This document shows, in pieces, positions 1 through 10,566 of a stretch of DNA of 64,000 bases. The notes under the pieces are model-generated. The model was not told the origin of the DNA. It searched no databases and saw nothing but the letters and a program-made list of their open reading frames with translations. The DNA is from Doryteuthis pealeii (taxonomy: Eukaryota; Mollusca; Cephalopoda; Myopsida; Loliginidae), in NCBI GenBank assembly GCA_023376005.1, contig CM042145.1, positions 100,962,040 to 101,026,039 of the forward strand, given 5' to 3'. The stretch's first letter is position 1. Each line of letters begins with the position of its first letter. The position numbers were made by a program, and so were the translations under genes.

Positions 1-241
1 TCTTTCTTACCTATAAACACATCAAACAAATACTAAATGGATAAAAGGAACTTAACTCTTTGCGTACTTTGACCCATTATCTACCTGAGCACCCCCAAGC
101 CACTGGACACCCCCACCCCTAAAACGCCTGAGATTGTCAGGTCTTAGAAAATAGTTTAGAGTTAAAATACCCAGGAATGTAAGTCCCATTTCTTGTATCT
201 ACTCAGTTTTTTTTATTTGTAAATAATAAAGGTTGAATTTG
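1..241. other. AT-rich intronic sequence with one orphan PB end
   Basis: No gene seen. Bases 52-70 begin TTAACTCTTTGCGTAC, the terminus of the TTAA-flanked MITE family found intact elsewhere in the window, but no matching second end is visible nearby. The rest shows no recognisable repeat. Confidence 0.4.
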
Positions 242-928
242 TTAACTCTGCCTACTAAATTTCCCCCACGGCTATACAAAATGTTCTTGGTATTTTTTAC
301 CCATATGATGGATATTTCAAAGTTCACTATCTATTCACCTCGGAACTCATTCTATTGAAATAAAGTCCTATTATTACTATTGTGTTAGTATAACATTCAA
401 TTCTAAGACTAACAACAACAAGAAAGGAATTAATATTTTCTCTAATTCAAACAATTTATTGGCTAGACATAAAACAACAAACAACAATATAAAGTCCTTC
501 CTGTATATAAAGTTGAGTTTAAGGGACTTACCGGCGCGTTGGAGAAGATATCTTAGGGTGGTTTCTTAGAGCCCCAAAATTTATTGCCTCGTGGTACTGC
601 TGGTGGAATCTGTTGCCTTGGCCTTTTGGATATTGCGCCTAAACTCTGGGCTATCACGTGATTGGTATATCCAATCACAGAGCCTCTCCCTCACTCACTC
701 TATATACAGGAATAACCATTTTACTGACCCAACATTACTATAATCTGAGTCCTTCTGCTCAATTCTGCGAGAGCCACTGCAAGTGGTTTATGATAGGGAT
801 ATATCTAAGTAGTCTGTGGTTGTAAGTTAGTTTGGATCTCAATTTTGAATAGTTTGTGTAGCTTTTACGTAAAATAGTAGTGGGAGAGCCACTGTGAACG
901 GTTTAAAGTAGGCAATCCCAACCTGAAT
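242..928 (+). mobile_element. PB MITE (piggyBac-like, TTAA), interrupted
   Basis: Starts TTAACTCTGCCTAC and ends in a degraded form of the family right end (GGTTTAAAGTAGGCAA). The body (TTTCAAAGTTCACTATC, CTTCTGCTCAATT) matches copies at 17352-17585, 23857-24109, 42012-42235 and 52081-52479. A 354-bp insert at 381-734 splits this copy. TTAA flanks and imperfect inverted ends are what is known for piggyBac-type non-autonomous elements; no transposase is present. Confidence 0.7.
381..734 (-). mobile_element. Candidate solo LTR inside a PB MITE
   Basis: The insert begins TGTGTTAGTA and ends CCCAACA (TG...CA), flanked by TTACTAT on both sides (374-380 and 735-741). Uninterrupted PB copies lack this block, so the borders are well defined. 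Read on the minus strand it carries CCAATCA, a TATA-like CTTTATATAC and then AATAAA, the order expected of an LTR. A diverged relative starts near 27085. A 7-bp duplication is longer than the usual 4-6 bp, so part of the match may be chance. Confidence 0.6.
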
Positions 929-1003
929 TATATGAGAAGATTATCTTTTCTTTAATAACTAACATGAAGCCCTTGCAAAAAATAATGTATATGCAGTGAG
1001 GCA

Positions 1004-1085
1004 AGCTTTGTGTAATGGTTATCATAGTAGAATATGGAATTTGTGACCTGAGTTCAAGTCCTGGATGAAGCAGTTAGCATTTTAC
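1004..1085 (+). repeat. tRNA-like SINE head fragment
   Basis: TGTAATGGTTATCA resembles a Pol III box A region and GAGTTCAAGTCCTGG resembles box B. The same head is seen at 12242-12325. No folded tRNA is supported and no SINE body follows. Confidence 0.5.
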
Positions 1086-1499
1086 TTCTTGGAAGAAGTT
1101 ACAAGTCTACATACTTTGCAACAGAACTCAAATAAAATAGTCATTTTATTTATTTTTTTTACAAGGGTAATACCAAAGGTAAGGTCTTCTAAAATATTTA
1201 GAAATCACAGAAACGTCTGTTTACTGTCAATGATGTTTACATAATTTTCAACTATTTTTCTATATAATCATTTTCATTGATGGATTTTTGTAGGCATTGT
1301 GGCAGTTTTTGTATGCCCATGTTATACCAGCTCACAGCCATGTCATTGAAGAAGCGTTGAACCTCGTTATCATTGCAAACTCCCTACACCACTTGTGGAC
1401 GTTTTTGACATCCATGCATGATTCGCCATACACTTCCATTAATTGGCAATGAATTTCAATTGGTTTAATGTATTTTGCATTCAAAAACTGAATAACTGT

Positions 1500-1700
1500 T
1501 CAAACTTCACACTTGGCAGTAGTTTCAATCTAGAGCTTCATCAGAAATGACTGAGTGTGGTAGCAGGTGTGTACAGGGTCAGATGCAGGTACATACACAA
1601 CAAACACAACAGTCTTGCCAATAACTGTATGAACAGTTTTTCTGCATCCCCAATGATTTGGAGACCTTACTTTTGGGATTACCATCATAGAAATAATTTT
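1500..1700 (+). repeat. Dispersed repeat shared with 12345-12515
   Basis: Shares CATCAGAAATGAC, ACAACAAACAC..., a CTGTATGAACAG/CTGTACAG block and CTTTTGGGATTA-type sequence in the same order as 12345-12515, where it lies directly before a LINE C-terminal coding remnant. It is therefore probably part of the same LINE. Confidence 0.45.
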
Positions 1701-2319
1701 TTAAAAAAAAGAAAGTGATGACTATATTTATAATCAGATGTTACATAGTTAGTAGATCCCTAATACTTTTATAAGGTATTGTAGAAATCATAATGGCGAT
1801 TAGTACAGCTGATGGCCTTGAGAGTGAGTGACAATGCTTGACCTCCCTCTCACCCTGCCTTGCGGGGATGGATCGTGAGAACCGGAAGCCATAGAAGACC
1901 CTGTCTTCCAGTTTAAGGAGATAGTAAGTTTAAGTCAGTTAGAAGCCGAACTGGCAACATGTAAGCCTCATCTGCGCAGATTGTCTGGGTTGGGGATTTA
2001 TAAATAAAGTACCATCAACGTAAATCGAAGTCTTGTGTTTATTACCTAAAAACTAAAAACAATAACACAGGGCTTCTGATAACGAGAAATCCCTAGCATG
2101 GAAAACCAGACTGAAGTCCCCAGACGCTAGACCAAACCAAGATGTTAGAAGATATACCAGACCAAGATGTTAGAAGATTGAGTCAAAGCCGGCCAGAAGA
2201 GAAGACGACTAGAAGAAGTAAAGAAGGGTATACAACGTTATATAGATTTGGTAATGTGAAAAGATCAGTATGCAACACATACACTCAAAAGAGTCTTCAG
2301 GATTGCCTCATCAGTGATG
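1701..2319. other. Intron, no gene recognised
   Basis: AT-rich except for a GC-richer patch around 1830-1920 and a short direct duplication at 2141-2177 (ACCAAGATGTTAGAAGAT twice). The 71-codon open frame from 2142 has no recognisable domain and is probably chance. Confidence 0.4.
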
Positions 2320-2950
2320 TTGTGGCAACTTTCCGTCCACTAAGGATGATGGTGTAGTGTCCAAAAAATAAGTAAATAAATTATCTGCACAAGTGACTGT
2401 GCAGGCCTATCCCTGAGTGACAGTCTTTGGTGCACTGACTGCACACAAACTGTGATGCTTTAGATAATAATGAAATTTATTGTGTACAGTTCTCAGGTGC
2501 ACCACAACTCCTCAAAGTCTCATGTCTAGTACACAGAATAATGTATTAGTGTCAGGAACATGAACAGTAATAATATACATGTATGTGTGCGTGTATATGT
2601 GTGTGGAGAGGGGTATCAGGTATAGTGTTGGTGGACTACAGGAAGCATGGAGGCTTTGAAAGATGCAGTGTTTCGGTTTCTCAGGTTGCTGTCTTTTCTC
2701 CCTCTTTCTGGCTCTTTTTGCAGTTGAGGCTACTCTCCTCTCCATCTCAGCTTCTTCGTGCCTTGGTTAACATTAAGGTCCTAGGCCGCTTGATTTTCTG
2801 CAATTACCTCCCACGTGTTGGTGTTAATGTGGCATATCCTCATGTCTCTCCCGCAGACATCTTTAAAGTGTAGGCATGGTCTACCTAGCGATCGGGAGCC
2901 TTTTACTAATTCGCCATGCAAACGATCTTTTGGGATGCAGCAATTTTCCT
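2320..2950 (-). pseudogene. LINE ORF2 C-terminal remnant and 3' end
   Basis: The minus-strand translation of 2945 to 2650 contains GRPCLHFKDVCGRDM followed by NTNTWEVIAENQAA, and near 2445-2390 a small zinc-finger-like tail CSQCTKDCHSGIGLHSHLCR before a stop. This R-P-x-L-R-F-K-D-V-C...NTWE...C-x2-C...H order is typical of the C-terminal end of APE-type LINE ORF2 proteins. The reading frame is broken by stops and a GT/CA-rich insertion. A plus-strand relative is at 12516-12860. Confidence 0.75.
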
Positions 2951-2966
2951 TCCTCCTGTGATGTTA

Positions 2967-3003
<37 letters not shown>

Positions 3004-3006
3004 ATA
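2967..3006. repeat. (AT)n microsatellite
   Basis: About 34 bases of TATATA directly before a foldback element. Confidence 0.95.
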
Positions 3007-3104
3007 TGTATAAGTATTAACTTACCGGTGGGTATTCGTAAGCGCACAATATCCAGAGGTTAAGGTTGACAAATACAAAGTGCTCAATACAATGTAGAGC
3101 ATAA

Positions 3105-3430
3105 ATTTATTTAAGAATGGAAATGAGTAACCTACTCGAGTTTCATCGATAGATTCTTCAGGGTTACTTTTAAATTAATCGAGTTTACGATTAATCTTTG
3201 GTGTTATAAATATGCCCGTTGGAATGGGACTTTTTTTTTTCTTTTTTTTTTAAGGACCACAAGAGCTATTTCATCAACGATTTTTTTTAAGGACCACAAG
3301 AGCTATTTCATTCCAACGGGCATGTTTATAACACCAAAGATTAATCGTAAACTCGATTAATTTAAAAGTAACCCTGAAGAATCTATCGATGAAACTCGAG
3401 TAGGTTACTCATTTCCATTCTTAAATAAAT
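3105..3430. mobile_element. Foldback element, ~125-bp arms
   Basis: 3105-3228 is the reverse complement of 3306-3430 (for example CACCAAAGATTAATCG against CGATTAATCTTTGGTG). The loop is T-rich and contains AAGGACCACAAGAGCTATTTCA twice in direct orientation. One edge adjoins (AT)n. No coding capacity. Confidence 0.85.
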
Positions 3431-3889
3431 ATATATCCACAATATTAACCTCATAAAGATAAGCATAATCTTAGTAAATAAGGCGAATACAATGTTTTAG
3501 CCAGCCCATTCTCCGACCTTCTTCAAATGACATTTGTCAGTTGTGGCTCTACTTATAATTTTATACTTTGAATCATGGGACATTTTGCAGACAGAGCAAC
3601 AATTCTGCTGCCTTTGATACACAGGCAGTGTAATATTATTGTCTTTTTTAATAGCTCAATGGAAGACATTTTCATATTGGCTGCTCATTGACCAATTCAA
3701 TGTTAATGTATAGAAACATCACTAGGAGGCCCCACTGTGATGTAGGATTCTGTAAAGATTGTTTTGCAAAATATCATAATTAAAAGTGAGTGCTTCATTA
3801 TTTTCATACTATTGTATTATGAAATACAAATACTGATGAAATTATCATGATTTGTTTCGGTTTATATATATATATATGTGTGTGTGTGT

Positions 3890-4232
3890 GTAATATAGTG
3901 AAAAATTTGAAAAAAAATACAGGTTCAAATAAAATGAGTGATATTATTCAGCCAACACTGCAGTGTTTCAATCTGTTTAGTAGATCTTCTTCAGGGCTTT
4001 TGTTGATATAAGTAAAAGTTCACAGAATAATAAGGAGACTGTGATAGTTTCACAAAATATTTTTAAACAAACTGAGTCTCCTTATTATTCTGTGATAAAT
4101 TTTAATTTTCCTTATATCAACAAAAGCCCTGAATAAGATCTACTAAACAGATTTGCAGCATTGGCTGAATAGATATCACTCATTTTATTTGAACCTGTTT
4201 TTTTCTAATTTTTCAGTATATTACATATCGTC
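3890..4232. mobile_element. Foldback element, ~140-bp arms
   Basis: AGGTTCAAATAAAATGAG at 3921 is mirrored by CTCATTTTATTTGAACCT near 4180, and CCTTATTATTCTGTG pairs with CACAGAATAATAAGG. A (TA)n(TG)n tract at 3864-3890 adjoins the left edge. A 64-codon frame here is a by-product of the repeat. Confidence 0.85.
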
Positions 4233-4675
4233 ACTTCCATTTTTCTCTTCACGACCCATAATTTTGCAATTTTCTGAAAACCTACTCTACAAGATTCAAA
4301 AAAATTATCTTCCTGTATTAATGCAAAAAATCTCAGAAGGGTTTTAATTATTGTCATTAAATGTCATCCCAATGTAATCAAAACCTAGAAATTTCAATGA
4401 GTCACATTTTTTTTTTTTACTTATTGAGACAAAAAAACATGAGCCCACATAATTAATTATAAGCAGAAGACTCCAATCAATTGGCCAAATCATGAAGATT
4501 CTGAATTGGAATTATAGTGCTAAGATTATTTAAAATTATTTAAAATTATTTTTTTTTTTAATTGATTTTTGTGAATAAGCATCAATGTTTGTTCACAAAC
4601 TAATATTATTTTTTTAAAAATTCAAATGATAATTCAAAATTATCAAAAATTATTTGAAGATTCAATTGGAATTAT

Positions 4676-4832
4676 TTCTCTGAATTTTTTAGGTGAGGCT
4701 TGATAATTAGCATTATTTGGATTATTCAGACTATTGTCCTCATCTTTATTGTTATCTGTACAACATTTCGGCCGATGTGCCCTCTGGCCATCTTCAGGTA
4801 TTTCTTGTCAGACTGGTATTTTGTTCTCACTA
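4676..4832 (+). mobile_element. FB-C foldback family, left arm only
   Basis: Contains the arm GGTGAGGCTTGATAATTA then TATTTGGATTATTCAGAC and CGGCCGATGTGCCCTCTGG. More complete copies at 22440-22640 and 29188-29770 carry both arms. The family sequence GCCGATGTGCCCTC pairs with its own complement across the loop. Confidence 0.65.
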
Positions 4833-4989
4833 GATCAAAGTCTACACACTCTAGCAGTATATATTTCACTGTTAATAAATGAATGAATAAATAAATTAAT
4901 ATTTTGTTAATATTATTTAGTTGAGGATTTTTCCCTTATAGGATCACTGCTAATAAGTTCTCACAACCATTGAATGTCTGCACTGTCGG

Positions 4990-5572
4990 ATGGGGTGTTA
5001 GAATACACAGATTGCACCTCTGCAGAGAGGTAAGACTCCCCCAATGGGACCACCTGTTAGCCGTGGATGGCAACCCTTGATGCTTAAGGATGGAAGCCAG
5101 TTGGATGAGCAGTCCATGACATGCAATACTCCAATTTGGCCCTTACTTAGGCTAGACAGGTGGTCGGATAGGCCCCCTCTGATCAATCGGCTAGCCATGT
5201 CAAGCCCTAGCACCTATATAATTGTCTCAACCCTATTGCCTTATGGCAAGCCCCAACCCTTTTTATCATATGAGTGCTAGAAGGCAGTGATTGAGGGTCT
5301 TCATGTCCTGGGAATTACGTTAAACTCTAATGAGGTTCCAGTTTAGAAGTCTGGGGAATGTGGAGCACCCCTTCATCACCATTGCTCCCAGGTCCACTCT
5401 GACCTGGAGTGAAGTACCTGTTAGGGTCCCATCTATGGGTTAAATAGAAAAATGTGTTCATAAAATATATTGAGTATCTATTAAGAATGAATTTATTTCA
5501 AAACTTTGTCAGCATTAAATGACCCACTGCGGTTGATATGCCATAAAACAAACCAAACCAAACCAAAAACCA
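4990..5572 (+). repeat. LR interspersed family, near full-length copy
   Basis: Reference copy for the LR family. Markers in order: GGTGTTAGAATACAC, CACCTCTGCAGAGAGG, GGCCCTTACTTAGGCTAG, GTCAAGCCCTAGCACC, TTATGGCAAGCCCC, GTCCACTCTGACCTGG, CCCATCTATGGGTTAAATAG and tail CCACTGCGGTTGATATGCC followed by an A/C-rich end. Fragments elsewhere keep the 3' end and lose the 5' end, as expected of a retroposon copied by target-primed reverse transcription. Both strands hold spurious open frames, and the minus-strand frame at 5213-4998 recurs in other copies. Confidence 0.8.
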
Positions 5573-5689
5573 TTGAATGTGAACGCCCCACAAGATATTT
5601 TTAAAAATCTCTACCCTAATCTTCTGACCATAACAATTTGACTTTCATCAAATCTTTCATCTTAGCGTTCTGCACATCAAAATAAAATG

Positions 5690-5749
5690 CTTGTAACCCT
5701 GATATAAAATAAAATATATATAAAATATATAGATTAATATATTAAAAAA

Positions 5750-5782
<33 letters not shown>

Positions 5783-5790
5783 AAATATAG
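5690..5790. repeat. (AT)n microsatellite
   Basis: Interrupted TATATA tract, densest at 5750-5776. Confidence 0.9.
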
Positions 5791-6026
5791 TTTTTCCCAG
5801 ACAGGAGTTGTCATTCTTATCACTGATCATAATCCAAGTTCATATCAGAGCTTAAAACATTTTCAAGTATTTCTGTGATTATTTCCCTTGTATTTAAAGT
5901 TTATGTTAATTGTCAACTCTGAATAAAACAATTTTTATGTTATAACTCAGTATGTAAAACTTTTTAAAAAAAAACAAAAAAAACACATTTTGTTGAAATT
6001 ATTCTTGATATTTTCTTTTCTTTCAG

Positions 6027-6218
6027 CTTCATCCTGTCTAGGAACGAAATACGGTATCCGAGGTTTAGTCAGCTGCCTGCCTGCCTGGTTTCGTTTTGCC
6101 CAATGTCTACGCAGATACAGGGACACACGACTCAAGTTTCCTCACATCGTGAATGCAGGAAAATACGCTACAACATTTGTAGTTGTTATTTTTGATACTT
6201 TCTATAAGTTATTCAAAG
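6027..6218 (+). CDS. XPR1: XPR1 phosphate exporter, EXS-domain exon (first in window)
   Basis: Encodes the central EXS domain (SPX-EXS family, Pi export at plasma and endomembranes). Exon edges: polypyrimidine plus TTTCAG before 6027, GTGATT after 6218. It opens with two bases completing a codon and closes with one base, giving 63 whole codons. The product reads KYGIRGLVSCLPAWFRFAQC, then LRRYRDTRLKFPHIVNAGKY and a hydrophobic helix ending near FYKLFK. The family signature CLRRYRDT and NAGKY are intact. By my recollection of human numbering, the Arg of FRFAQC corresponds to R459 and the Lys of NAGKY to K482, residues tied to phosphate conduction. The human protein was first known as the receptor for xenotropic/polytropic murine retroviruses. 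Upstream SPX exons are outside the window. Confidence 0.95.
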
Positions 6219-6284
6219 GTGATTCTTTTTAAACTTTTTTTAAACACATTTTTTAATCTATTTAACCCTAAACTCATTTTCATC

Positions 6285-6705
6285 TATTTACCCCCATAGA
6301 TGGGACCCTAACAAGTACCATTACTCTGGGTCAGAGTCAACCTTGGAATAATGGTGATGAAGGTGTACTCCACACTCTCCAGAGCTCCAGAATTGGACCC
6401 CCCCCTACTAGATACAGTTTAACATCATACCTAGGACACTAAGATCCTCAGTCACTGCCTTCGTTTTTCAGACATATGATAAAAGGATTGGGGTTTGCCA
6501 TTAGAGCAATAGGGTTGGGAAAATCATATAGGTGCTATAGATGGACATGACCAGCTGATTGATCGAAGAGAACCTCTTGTCTGAATAAGGGCCAAAGTGG
6601 AGTGTTGCATATCATGGACAGCTCAGCCACCAGGATCCTGTCCTTAAGCATCACATGTCAGCACCCACAGCCAACAGGTGGCCCCATTGAAGGTCTGATG
6701 CTTCT
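6285..6705 (-). repeat. LR copy, minus strand, in XPR1 intron
   Basis: Reverse complement of LR: CCCATAGATGGGACCCTAAC, then GATAAAAGGATTGGGG and CCACCAGGATCCTGTCC. It sits about 70 bp downstream of the XPR1 donor site. The 3' tail hairpin is not visible. Confidence 0.75.
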
Positions 6706-6824
6706 GCAGAAGTGCTAGTGTCTATAGCCCCATCTGACATCTGCTCTAAGACTAAACTATGATCAGATTCTTTTATTACACACATATGATTTACTTTATT
6801 GGCTTCTGTCAAGTTTGACTCCAC

Positions 6825-7600
6825 CCTGTCTGCTGAGGCTGTAGAATACACCGACTGCACCTCTGTAGAGGGGTAAACTCCCACCCAATATGGACCACCT
6901 ATTGGCCATGGTTGGCAACCTGTGGAGCCTAAGGACAGGATCCTGGTGGCTGAACAGTCCGTTACTTGCAACTCTCCACTTTGGTCCTTACTTGGCTTAG
7001 ACAGGCAGTCAGAGAGCCCTGTATGGTTCAAAGTTAATTAATGAACATACAATTCCGACACGTTGTGAGACAAAACATTTAATATATAACAGCACATGGA
7101 AACAATAAGATACATAATGTACAGGAGAATAGAACATGTAAATACATATACAATATTTAGGTATAAACAAGATACCCAAATGTACCTAACATATAAATGT
7201 TACAGACATGGAACTAAAGGATAGTCCATGCTGTATAAAGGACTTACAGTAATGTAATGGGGGGGGGCAAAAGCCCCACCGAGAAAGGGGTAGATAGACT
7301 CTAGCCCATAGCAGTTCGTTGAGAAGTGTCCAGCTAAAAGAGGAAGACAAGTTGCTATGAACGCGCTTAACTACCAGAGGTCTCCCTAGTGGGAACAAAC
7401 AGCAATGCAGCGAGAAGATAACTCTTCCAGCAAAAGGAAAGATAATCCCCTACAGCCCATCTGATCAATCGGCTGGTCATGTCAAGCACTAGCAATTATA
7501 TGATTGTCCCTACCATATTCTTCAAATTGCTCTTATGATAAACAGCCACCCCTTCTTATCATATAAGTGCTAGAAGGCAGTGACTGAGGGTTAACCACCA
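6825..7600 (+). repeat. LR copy split by an LTR candidate
   Basis: The 5' part runs from GGCTGTAGAATACACCG to GGCAGTCAGAGAGCCC (6825-7019). The match resumes at GCCCATCTGATCAATCGG (7455) and continues to AGTGCTAGAAGGCAGTGACT. It lies head-to-head with the LR copy at 6285-6705. Confidence 0.8.
7020..7454. mobile_element. Candidate solo LTR inside LR
   Basis: A 435-bp insert starting TGTATGGTTC and ending CCCCTACA (TGTA...TACA) with GCCC on each side (7016-7019, 7455-7458). Removing it plus one GCCC restores the LR sequence. No internal retroelement genes, so a solo LTR is the simplest reading. Polarity is uncertain; the minus strand carries ATTAAA near its end. Confidence 0.65.
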
Positions 7601-7665
7601 ATATTTATTAATACACATGAAGTTAATTAAAATTATTTCTGAAACAAATCATACATATAAAAAAA

Positions 7666-7932
7666 AGGAATGTGGTGTTATGGTTACCGTCATAGGAAAT
7701 GGACATGACAACCGAGTTCAAATCCTGGACAAGGCTGTTCGCATTTCATATAACCCTACCCTTTAGAAGGTATATATTGAACTCTCCTTTCTGCTATTGG
7801 CAGACTAGGCTCTTTAAATTGGCTAGGTAACCTGTCTAGAAGAAGGAAAATCTGAATTGAAACCTGTTAAACTCCACTTAAGAAACTGACCTTTAGTTAC
7901 ATCCTACTCATGCATAGGGGTTGATATATATA
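7666..7932 (+). mobile_element. SINE-B, near full length
   Basis: The tRNA-like head GTGGTGTTATGGTTACC and GAGTTCAAATCCTGG (boxes A and B) is followed by the body markers GCAGACTAGGCTC, AACCTGTCTAG and TCCACTTAAGAAACTGACC, ending GGGGTTGATATATATA. About 265 bp, with an (AT)n tail. Confidence 0.85.
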
Positions 7933-8028
7933 TCATGTGGTAAAGGAAAAAGTGGACAAAAAGAGAGCAAAACTCAAATAAGTAGCTCTTTTTGTCCACT
8001 TTTTCCTTTATTCTTTACCACATTCTGT
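7933..8028. repeat. Short palindrome
   Basis: CATGTGGTAAAGGAAAAAG (7934) is mirrored by CTTTTTCCTTTATTCTTTACCACATT (ends 8026), loop about 30 bases. It lies between the (AT)n end of SINE-B and an (AT)n run at 8052-8103. Confidence 0.85.
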
Positions 8029-8051
8029 CAATTTATTACAACCATATCCTA

Positions 8052-8052
8052 T

Positions 8053-8103
<51 letters not shown>
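8052..8103. repeat. (AT)n microsatellite
   Basis: Near-pure TATATA tract. Confidence 0.95.
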
Positions 8104-8106
<3 letters not shown>

Positions 8107-8395
8107 AGAGAACCGAGTTAATAGGACCACACAAGAACCAACAATTTTCGACCCTTTAATCAGCTACTCAGATTAACTGAATAAGGTAAATAGTTTTCTA
8201 TGAAAAGATACTCATAGAAAACGCTTGTTTGAAGCAAGGGAGGTAACTTAGTCAGCTAGAACATTTTTGAAAATTGGTTAATTCACATTTATTCAACTTT
8301 AGTCATAAGCTAAAAATATTCTACAGTCAGTTGTTCTGAGAACTGAAAAATATAATTTTGATAATACCATCAGGTTTTATAAAAAAATTTTAAAA

Positions 8396-8551
8396 AATCT
8401 GAGGAGTGCGGTAAGACATCTGAGAGCCGATGGTAGGCGTGGCACTCCACTTCAGACACAAAATACCATCTTCCTGGTCTAGCACAAGTGAAAAGGGGAT
8501 GGACTCCCTTCCTGTTTGGTTGATACAGACAATAGACTACTCCGTCAACAT
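8396..8551 (+). repeat. SINE-A body fragment (head missing)
   Basis: Matches the SINE-A body: GGTAGGCGTGGCACTCCAC, CCTGGTCTAGCAC, AAAAGGGGATGGACTCC, ending in ACTCCGTCAAC. The tRNA-like head is absent. Confidence 0.75.
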
Positions 8552-8691
8552 TACTTTTTTTTTTTACTTACATTTTCTGAAAGAAGTGGGATTGTACTCA
8601 AAAATATGAGTAATTGAACAATAGTTAAAATATATATATACATACATAGATACGTACATTTGTTTTCTACCAAACTATTACTACAAATTTA

Positions 8692-8745
8692 TTTGTCACC
8701 ATTAAATGACTCACCAATGTTGATGTGCCATAAAACAATCAAACA
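8692..8745 (+). repeat. Isolated LR-type 3' tail
   Basis: ACCATTAAATGACTCACC followed by GTTGATGTGCCATAAAAC: the GGCAT/ATGCC stem-loop tail that ends LR and the 5S SINE, here without their bodies. Confidence 0.55.
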
Positions 8746-8926
8746 CTGATTGAGGTGCCCTTTTTGCCAATAGGAGTCATGTGACCTACCCACCACCGTA
8801 TTTGTGTAATAAGTAGTCAGCTGGTGTTTTGTGTGACCTTGTACTGTCCAATTTTTTACATTGACAAAACAGTCATGAAGCAAAATGAGATTTAACTTGG
8901 AATGTAACTGAATTATTACATATAAA

Positions 8927-8992
8927 TACAGGGTGACCAAAAAAAAATAGAACCCAAATTCTGTTTTTTTTTTGGGGGGGGGTCACCCTGTA
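8927..8992. mobile_element. 66-bp palindromic MITE, TACAGGGTGACC ends
   Basis: TACAGGGTGACCAAA is mirrored by GGTCACCCTGTA with only a poly-A/poly-G core. TA at each end and CAGGGTG termini resemble Tc1/mariner-type ends. Confidence 0.7.
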
Positions 8993-8999
8993 TATAGGT

Positions 9000-9487
9000 G
9001 AAAGATCATTTCTTGTGGCTGGTGTAATGTTATAAGGGTTGACGATATGGAATAAACAGAATGGTAGATGAGAGATAGCTTTAGCATGGTTTATTCAGCA
9101 AGGTACATAAGTTAATAAATAATGAACTGCTTTTTGTTAAGAACAGGAAATAGCCCTTACTAAAGAGTTAATACTTTATTAGTAAATGGTCTAAGGGAGG
9201 TAACTTCAAGTTACACTACAGCTGGTACCAACATAACCCAATAAAAACTGTTTCCTGCTACTTGGAGAGGAAATGAGTATTGCAAATTAACCTACACTAC
9301 TCTGAAATGCGAGAAATTGGGGGATTGATACTTTTGCATTCTGGCTGTATAAGTCTTACTACATACCAAACATTGTTTTTTGTATGTGGGTCAGTTAAGT
9401 GAGCAGAAATGTTGGAATTTAACTGGTTTTAACAGATGTATATCATCATCTATTTGGTGGTAACTATGTGTGTCATATAGTACCTAA
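9000..9487. other. Intron, nothing recognised
   Basis: AT-rich single-copy-looking sequence. It contains no splice-bordered reading frame resembling XPR1. Confidence 0.4.
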
Positions 9488-10051
9488 ATAATGAGAATGG
9501 AATTGCCTGTTTTCCCTATAAATAATGTCTGACGAAACCTTATAGTAGAGAAACAAAGAGATTTCATAGAAATTTTTAATTCAACCTAAAAATTGCTAAT
9601 TACTCTATTCACCTTGTATATTTGCTTTGTGAACCTTTTCCAATATCCTTAATACTCATTGTGTTTCTTCCTATTAGTTCTCTGTTAACTCTGATACTTG
9701 AGTTACAACAGTATTCCTTGGAGGAGAAAAACAAGATCTCACTGGACTTGTTAATTCAACCTAAAAATTGCTAATTACTCTATTCACCTTGTATATTTGC
9801 TTAGTAAACCTTTTCCCATATCCTTAATACTCATTGTGTTCTTTCCTATTATTTCTCTTTTAACTCTGATCCTCAAGTTACAATACATATTTTACCACCC
9901 TTTTTAAGATCGTAACTTTTTAATCTGTCATGAGAATGGAATTGTCTGTTTTTAATTTATAAATAATGTCTGATGAAGCCTCTGAAGAGAGAAAAAATGA
10001 TATCTCATGGGACTTGTTAATTCAACCTAACAATTGCTTATTACTCTGTTC

Positions 10052-10281
10052 GGACCATAATGACCTTTAGGCACCCCTTTTTGATCTCGATTAAGAAAGG
10101 ACATGTTTTTCATTTACACCGTCAATATCAGGTTGTTTTATCAGACGATTTTTAGTTTGTTTTTTTTTTTTAAATTATAAAACTAACCCCCTAACAAACA
10201 ACCGGATATTGACGGTGTAAATGAAAAACATGTCCTTTCTTAATCGAGATCAAAAAGGGGTGCCTAAAGGTAATATGGTCC
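10052..10281. mobile_element. FB-G MITE, 8-bp TSD
   Basis: Ends GGACCATAATGACC and GGTAATATGGTCC, with arms of about 90 bp running through CTTTAGGCACCCCTTTTTG and GACGGTGTAAATG. CTCTGTTC lies on both sides (10044-10051, 10282-10289). An 8-bp duplication is known for hAT, P and Merlin superfamilies; the ends do not settle which. Second copy at 28398-28635. Confidence 0.88.
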
Positions 10282-10306
10282 CTCTGTTCAACTTGTGTCT
10301 TTGTGT

Positions 10307-10425
10307 TTTTTCACTTGGTGCTAATACCCTTGGGAAAGGTATGAATCCTACTCTCCCTCCAGCTATGGATAAATAGTAGGGCAGACTGGGCTCTTTAACC
10401 TTAGTTAGGCAACCGGTCTAGAAGG
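10307..10425 (+). mobile_element. SINE-B body fragment upstream of XPR1 exon
   Basis: Starts TTTTTTCACTTGGTGCTAAT and includes CTCTCCCTCCAGCTATGG, GCAGACTGGGCTC and GGCAACCGGTCTAG. The head and the 3' end are missing. Almost the same fragment recurs at 10776-10925 on the other side of the exon. Confidence 0.85.
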
Positions 10426-10566
10426 AAACCTTTTCCCCTATCCATAATACTCGTGTTCTTCCTATTATTTTTCTTTTTATCTCTGATACTCCATCAGAGT
10501 AACAGAGTAACTTTTTAATCATTACTTTTTTTTTATTTTATAATTTTCATGGATTTTTTTTTTCAG

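Larger units (their letters stand above)
9488..10530 (+). repeat. Degenerate tandem block, three units with nested insertions
   Basis: AATTCAACCTAAAAATTGC recurs at 9578 and 9753 and, slightly changed, at 10019. Each is followed by TTACTCTRTTC and later by CCTTAATACTCATTGTGTT or a variant. GAGAATGGAATTGYCTGTTTT occurs at about 9491 and 9932. The third unit is split by an 8-bp-TSD MITE (10052-10281) and a SINE-B fragment (10307-10425). Confidence 0.75.

Noticed and set aside
4998..5213. Minus-strand frame with a peptide recurring in other LR copies (7031-6651, 35456-35229)
   Set aside because: The recurrence follows from LR being a repeat; frames have different ends and stops in each copy, with no known domain.
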